Positions 58,726 to 64,000 of a stretch of DNA of 64,000 nt are shown here, in pieces. The stretch is from Phyllostachys edulis. Lineage: Eukaryota > Streptophyta > Magnoliopsida > Poales > Poaceae. The notes under the pieces are model-generated. The model searched no databases and was not told the DNA's origin. It saw nothing but the letters and a program-made list of their open reading frames with translations. The first letter of the stretch is position 1. Every line of letters starts with the position of its first letter. A program made the translations under genes and the position numbers. Location: assembly GCA_036346405.1 (NCBI GenBank), contig CM070551.1, positions 57,244,488-57,308,487 on the forward strand, read 5' to 3'.

Positions 58726-59679
58726 AGAAGGTCCTAAAGGACTCGGGGAGGTCCTAAAGGATACAGGGAGGTCTATTCGACCACAGGGGAGGTCCAAACA
58801 GACAAGGGGAGAACTATTTGAACGCAGGAGAGGTCTAGATAGACAAGGGGAGAACTATTTGAAAGCAGGGGAGGTCCAAATAGACAAGGGGAGATCCGAC
58901 TGGGCATGAGGGGAGTTCGAGGGGGGGTTCCAAAAGGGCGTTGGGAGGTCCAGAGGAACTCTGGGATGCCCAAATGAACTCAGGGGTTACAAACGAACGT
59001 TGAGAGGTCCACGGGGAGGTCCAAAAGAGAAAGGAGTCTAGATCAAGGGAGATCTTAGTCAAAGATGAAAGCTTAGACCCAAGGGAAGGTCTAAGCACAA
59101 AGAGATTCAAATTGACAAAGGGGAGTTCTGGACTAAAGGAAGTCTAAACAAAGATTACAAGGAGAGGTCCAGAGAACAAACGAGGTTGAAACTACCAGGA
59201 GGTCCGGTTGTAGGGAGATCTGGGTGAAAGGAAGGACCCAAGGGAGGATATCTCCAAAAGGGAGGAGATCTGAGGTAAGAGGTCCACAAAGGAGGAACTC
59301 AAGAGAAGTCCTGAGAGAAGAAGAGAAGGGAAGGTCAGAAAGATGAGATGGATCTGGGCATCAGGAGATGTCCAACAAAAGGAGGGTCTGGGCATAAGAG
59401 AAATGTCCAGCGAGAGGGAGGTCTAGAGAAAGAAAGGAGGTCCTGGAGGACAAACAAGGCCAACAGAGAAAAAGAGGCTAAAAGCCAAAGAACAACAATA
59501 ACTCCAGATCAACCAAAAAGGGATTAATTGAAGTTTGATTATTTCAAGTTAAATCTCCAAATTTCTAAAATCTTCAAATTAAGCTTTGAACTCTCATCAA
59601 AACCAAATGGTTATTATTTTTAAAAGCTTTTCAAAACTCCGGAAAAACGGGACGTTACAAGTTTGCATCTAGAAGTATA

Positions 59680-60146
59680 AGTCGGGACTGGGTTTCTGAA
59701 TCCGAGCCCTATGTGTATTCTGAACTAGTCCCATGATCAGTAGCTAGTTCACATAGTGACAACATCGATGACAATCATGTCCATATGACGAAATAGCTAA
59801 GAAATAAATAAAATATTATTAAATAGAAACAGCTGACCTTAAGGTCAAACTTTTACAAAGTTGCCACACAGGGCTTAACGACAAATAAATAAACTTACAG
59901 TGGAAGAACATCTCGTAGTAGCCATCCGACATGCCCATAGACAATCGAGTGGGGGAGTGCACCCTAATTCGGATGGTCCTTGAAGTACTCCTCCTCGTGG
60001 AACTCTATGTTCTCTAGTTCTTTCTCAGCGACTGATCAAAAATAGCGCAAAGCCGTGAGTACATAAAGTACTCACCAAGTCGTAGGGAATAGCTATATGG
60101 CTATTTTTGCAAAAAGCAGTACTGACAGTAAATAGATTGAAAGGCA
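59680..60146 (-). repeat. Truncated large-LTR fragment
   Basis: It starts with GTCGGGACTGG and parallels 5180-5690 of the LTR at 5179 (gaactagtcccatgatcagt, ttgccacacagggc, cacaaagcagta-like). It is cut off by a CACTA end at 60147. Confidence 0.65.
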
Positions 60147-60236
60147 CACTACTACAAAAAAGGTCATCACAGACAATTCAAAAACGTCATCATAGACGGT
60201 TCAAAAACGTCATCACAGACGGTTTCGTGAGCTGTT
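60147..60236 (+). mobile_element. CACTA 5' end fragment
   Basis: CACTACTACAAAAAAGG followed by three spaced copies of the TCAYAGACRRTTC motif, the same motif as in 38346-38597. Only 90 bp remain before the next LTR starts. Confidence 0.65.
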
Positions 60237-63200
60237 GTAACAGCCCAAAATTCAAATTTTAGTTCAAAATTAAAACTTAATTATTTTTGTGGATTTTCTA
60301 AAATTTTAAAAGCTTTTCCTTATTTAATTTAAAGCCAAAATAAATTTATGTGCAAAAACTATTACCAATTTTAAATTGGAAATATTTTATTTAACTCCAA
60401 AATAACTCTAGGAATTTCTGTGAATTTTTCTAGAAATTTTGTATTTATTTGCTATTTTCTAAAGCCTTTTTGAATTAATCGGATTATTTAAATTAACAAA
60501 TCAATTTAAAACCTAAAAAGCCTTTTGGGCCGAATCTTTACTGTTCGGCCCAATCTTCATTCCTTTCGGCCTGAGTCGGCCCGCTCCGCAGCACCCCTCT
60601 CTCTCTCTCTCTCTCATTCGCACTGGCCCCACCCGCCAGCCACCGCCCTCTCACTGCTGCGTGGGCCCACACCCTTCTTCTCCCTCACCTTCTTCCCCGC
60701 TCGGGCAACTTGGCGCAGCCGCCATTACCGAGCACGCCAAAGCTCCGCAACGGCCACCCCAGCCGCCCCTGTGATCCGTGCATGTGCGCACGATCCTGCA
60801 CCCACCACTACCTTATCCCCCACGTTATCCCCCTTCTCTGCGTCGGTTCACCCGAGCTTCGCATCTACCGCCGCCACGATCTCCAATGGCAACTCGCCGC
60901 CTCGGTGCCCCCTCGGCCCCTATAAAAGGGAGCACGAGGTAGCCCTCCTCTCACTCATCCTCTTCCCCTCACTAACACCTCCTCCCTCACACCCACCTCG
61001 CCGGATTTGGAGTTCTCCTCGCCGCCGGCCGCAAGCGCCCAGCCGCCTCTAGCGCCACCATCGTAGACGCTGCGGCCCCGAGTCCACCACCATTGTATTC
61101 GTCACACCGTCGCCGACCTGGTGCTCGCCTTCCCCTCGTCGGAGCTCTACGGGAACGCCACCACCGCCACGAGCCCTACCGCGTCGCCGCTGGCCGCCTT
61201 CGTCCTCCTCCGGCCACCCGGATGAGCGCACCGCATTACCCACACCTCCCACTCTCCGATGCACACCTCACCGGACACCGCCGTGCCTCCAATCGTCGGT
61301 GACCATTGGTCCCGACGCTGGTGCCACCTACGCCGACGTGGCATCGCCACAGCAGTGCCATGTAGACGCCACCTCGTCATTTTTGCCAATGTGGCAGTGA
61401 CATGGACTGCTTTGTCACCTGCCGTGTGGCTCTTCTTTTTCAATTCAGTTGACCCTATGCTGACGTCATTTTTAGCTTTTCTATAGAAAAATAAATCAGA
61501 AATTCATTTAAAATCTGAATTTAGGGTTTTCTTAGATTTAAACTTCCAAAGCCCATATCTTTTGCATCCGAACTCCGATTTAAGTGATTCAAATTTCTAA
61601 ATTTGTATAAATTCAAGATCTGCCTAACTAAACTAAAATTATTTGATTTGGAATTAGTTTGAATTGTCTTTTTTAATTTATTTGAATTTCAATTGAATTT
61701 GTCGTATTTTCGTGTATAGACTTTGACGACTTCGGAGAGTTTGATCCTTTAGAGGACTTAGAGTACCAAGACTTCAATGAAGGCAAGTTATACCATTGAT
61801 CATGTTGATCCCAATATATTGAAAAGTTATTTAATTATGTTTTTAAATTATTATTGCATGCATACTTTTATTCAATTATTTTAATTCCCTGTTTAAATCC
61901 TTAGTTAATCCAATTCATTTGTATAGCCAAATTTGAATATTGATCATCTTTTCCTTGTCACCATTAGATAAAATAATATTGAAAATAATTATATGCTTAG
62001 CCAAAGCTTAGATCATAACTGTGTATTTGGGAGAGTTTAGCCAAATTGTTCAAAATTGATCAAAATGAGTCTATGGTATTGTTTTATCATAGAAAGTTTG
62101 TAAAGTTGGTTTTGTTTAAAATAAAATAAAAAATGGGTTTGGACTTGAGCGGAATGGAAGATTGGTGGATGCAAGTTTATGCACGGGCTTAATCTGGTTA
62201 AGGTTAAGGCTCGGGGTTTAATTTGGAAGTCGCCCAAGTCAATTAAGGACCGGTCTTTAAGCATATTTTGCTACGCTTTACCATACCACCACATGTCTGG
62301 AATGGAACAGATTTGGCTAAGTAATTTGTGATGTCTTAGTGTTATTTGTGCCATATTGTCGTGTGGGCGTCGGTTAGACAATAGTCCCACCTGGCGCAAG
62401 AGGGGGCTTCCGGAGGATGGTTAGTCCAATGGAGGTGAAACCTTAGCGGGCATAAATACATTAATATAGAGCATTGTAAAGGCCTCATAATAACTGTGTA
62501 GTCACACGCCTTCGGAAGCGTGTATTGGCCGACATTAAAAGCAAATTATCTCGTATGGGTAAAGCTGTACAGACTCTGCAGAGTAGAAAACTATTCGAAT
62601 AGCCATGTCCACGGTCATGGACATGCTAAGCAAAGCAACTCTAAGTTAGACTTTGTTTTTGTTTTTAAAAATGTGATAAAATCCTTGTGGTAAAATTGGG
62701 TGGTTAGCCATGTGATAGGAGGATATCCTTCACCATTCATTTATGGAGGTTATCCACTATACAACTGTCCATTTAAAATCTGATTTTAGATATAGATTAA
62801 AAATGGTCTTGGAAATTAATATGAGTATTTAAACTGAAAATGCTTCTTTATGCAAAATAAACCTCGCTAGTCTCATTTGTTTACTTATGCATGCATCATA
62901 TTTCTGTATTGGGTGTAACTTGCGAGCACAGAAGTTGTGCTCACTCTTGCTAAATAATCTTTATTCAGGAGAAGACTTCTATCAGGATGGTGATGACCGA
63001 GACGCTTAGGCCTACGCCCCCAGACGATTGCCTGTGGTGCATCGTGTGGCCTACTACTACTTTGTTTCCGCTGTGATTTTCATTATTTGGCCTCAGGCCC
63101 ATTTTGTATTAAGCTCTGAATTATTATTATTAAAATGTGTGATATGATTGTGATGTCACTTTTGTATGACTGTGTACACTAGCTATCCTAGACTAGTGTA

Positions 63201-63242
63201 TGAACACAGAGAATTTGGGATCCTTCGTTGCCGGGTTTGACA
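60237..63242 (+). repeat. 5' LTR (3.0 kb) of the right plus-strand retroelement
   Basis: It begins TGTAACAGCCC and ends GGGTTTGACA; the primer binding site follows 4 bases later. A TATA box (TATAAAA, 60921-60927) is followed by a GC-rich stretch, and a (CT)n run lies at 60598-60615. It holds the palindromes in inverse order (62574-62583 and 62591-62602), as expected for the opposite orientation. ORFs at 60525-61486 in the GC-rich zone have no recognisable domain. Confidence 0.82.
60921..60927 (+). promoter_or_regulatory. LTR promoter TATA box
   Basis: TATAAAA in cccctataaaaggga, followed by a pyrimidine-rich probable start region. Confidence 0.6.
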
Positions 63243-63246
63243 AAAG

Positions 63247-63259
63247 TGGTATCAGAGCC
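63247..63259 (+). promoter_or_regulatory. Primer binding site (initiator Met tRNA)
   Basis: TGGTATCAGAGCC, four bases after the LTR end. Confidence 0.9.
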
Positions 63260-63400
63260 ATATCGACTATAGGTCGTGGCCTTAGAATTACTCTAAGGAC
63301 TTATTTTGAAAACTAAAAAGTGTTTTGCGTCTTTCCAGAGTCCTTTCTCAACCCTTCTCTTTAAAATGGTTACTAACTCATCTCTTTCTCGAAACTGTAG

Positions 63401-63982
63401 ATGGTTGAAGCACCAAGCGCTATTTCCCACGGAGTTTTCGCAAGACACTGGGCCACGATTCTTTGGAAGATGATGCAACATCTGGATTTCAAAGAGAGAC
63501 CAACATACCAAGGCTTCAAGTACAAGGTGGGAGAACAAAATCGCTGGAGAGTAGAGGTGATACTCTACTCCAACCTACAGCCAGACACGGACTTCTATAT
63601 TTTTGACGCTTCGATGAGGCGCGACACCTTCACCGACGTCATCCAGGATGCGGCAAGAGAAGCAGTCCATCGTCTCCGCTACATCTACGACCATCGCTTC
63701 CATAGCACCGGGTTCCACTACCACCTGATGCATATCCCGACCAGACTCGACAGTACCTTTTGCTTGGCTAGAGATGAAGACTCTCCCGAGCTGATGAACT
63801 AGGTGGACCTGGCGAAGGCATTGGACTATGCCTACGGGAACACCTTGGAGGACTTGTGTACCACCAAGGATAGCATACAGGATGCAAAAGAGAAGCTGAA
63901 AGCCGCAGAAGAAGAGCTGGCTCGCTATAGGGAAGGCGAGGCTAGCTCTAGTGAGCTAGACTATACCCCAGTTACCCCATAG
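63401..63982 (+). pseudogene. ORF0-like gene of the right retroelement, one in-frame stop
   Basis: From ATG 63401 the frame runs to TAG at 63800-63802, then continues in the same frame to a second TAG at 63980-63982 as a charged helical tail (KDSIQDAKEKLKAAEEELAR, coiled-coil-like). The full reading would be 193 codons. Position after the primer site and layout agree with the minus-strand ORF at 1-726. No known enzyme motif; gag would follow outside the window. The first TAG is probably a mutation. Confidence 0.6.
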
Positions 63983-64000
63983 TTGCTTTTCGTAGCTTGA

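Larger units (their letters stand above)
54759..59659 (-). mobile_element. Giant solo LTR (4.9 kb) inside WAK-C
   Basis: It begins TGTGACGACCC and ends GGGACGTTACA on the plus strand, flanked by the duplication AGTTT (54754-54758 and 59660-59664). There is no internal coding region or primer site, so it is a solo LTR, left after recombination between the two LTRs. It carries both family palindromes (55830-55841 and 55850-55859) and is longer than its relatives mainly because of two tandem arrays. ORFs within (for example 56754-57068) follow the purine-rich repeats. Confidence 0.85.
54139..59678 (-). pseudogene. WAK-C: kinase fragment split by a solo LTR
   Basis: The minus strand carries the C-lobe of a WAK kinase close to WAK-B. 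At 59678-59660 it reads ILLDAN, and after the LTR, at 54758 downward, it goes on as YTAKVSDFGASRLVPIDETH, then DVYSF. After a frame break the FLWE, EEATDEEIN and RGEKRPTMKQVEMTL blocks follow, then CYSLEREF near the stop at 54141-54139. Lesions: a lost DPEYY aspartate (YLEYY), at least one frameshift near 54600, and stops after KQVEMTL. The N-lobe, membrane and extracellular parts are missing; at 59679 another LTR begins. It lies tail-to-tail with WAK-B, 1.1 kb away. Confidence 0.88.

Noticed and set aside
57290..59400. CRISPR-like or minisatellite locus
   Set aside because: Repeats are contiguous without unique spacers and lie inside an LTR with defined ends; simple tandem arrays explain them.
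60525..61486. Possible host gene in the right LTR
   Set aside because: The interval is bounded by the LTR ends at 60237 and 63242 and contains the LTR promoter; the ORFs are short, overlapping and without domains.

Overview
The window looks like a transposon-rich stretch of a grass nuclear genome, most likely rice (Oryza). The evidence is a cluster of wall-associated receptor kinase (WAK) genes with plant GT-AG introns, Ty3/gypsy elements primed by initiator-Met tRNA (TGGTATCAGAGC), a grass-type Helitron 3' end, PIF, MULE, hAT and CACTA remnants, and several very large (3 to 5 kb) LTRs of the kind known from rice RIRE3/RIRE8/Atlantys-like (Tat-clade) elements. I see no bacterial genes, tRNA, rRNA or CRISPR array. 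The species call is inference.

The host content is one WAK family in three states. WAK-B (45208-53050, +) is the only gene that reads as intact: four exons joining in phase to about 912 residues. WAK-A (10181-32008, +) is a dead paralog. Its first exon is split by a 5.5 kb Ty3 element (10600-16114, target duplication CTTTC), the exon matching WAK-B exon 2 is gone, its EGF exon is split by a Helitron of about 11.8 kb (18137-29955), and its kinase exon has an early TGA. WAK-C (54139-59678, -) is a kinase 3' fragment tail-to-tail with WAK-B, split by a 4.9 kb solo LTR (54759-59659, target duplication AGTTT).

Layout: 1-9860 is a stack of large LTRs and part of an internal region (ORF0-like gag-upstream gene, minus strand). 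9861-32008 is WAK-A with its nested insertions. The Helitron holds fragments of at least two host genes, an HABP4/PAI-RBP1-type RNA-binding protein and a GT8 galacturonosyltransferase, plus an intact-looking 6.0 kb Ty3 element on the minus strand. 32756-38597 has a PIF/Harbinger-like element without transposase, a truncated hAT transposase gene, an LTR-retroelement fragment and a CACTA end. 38598-45100 is repeat-derived intergenic DNA with a 430 bp direct duplication and a fold-back element. 45130-54138 is WAK-B with a MULE-type MITE, another MITE and a 580 bp solo LTR in its introns. 54139-64000 is WAK-C, the giant solo LTR with two tandem arrays, and a plus-strand large-LTR element that runs out of the window with its own ORF0.

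The flanks of the insertions can be read back to the ancestral host exon and compared with the intact paralog WAK-B, so the order of events is partly visible: WAK duplication first, then the Ty3 and Helitron insertions, with the minus-strand Ty3 entering the Helitron. A notable non-coding signal is a pair of perfect palindromes (CTATTCGAATAG and CTCTGCAGAG, 7-8 bp apart) preserved in otherwise diverged large LTRs.
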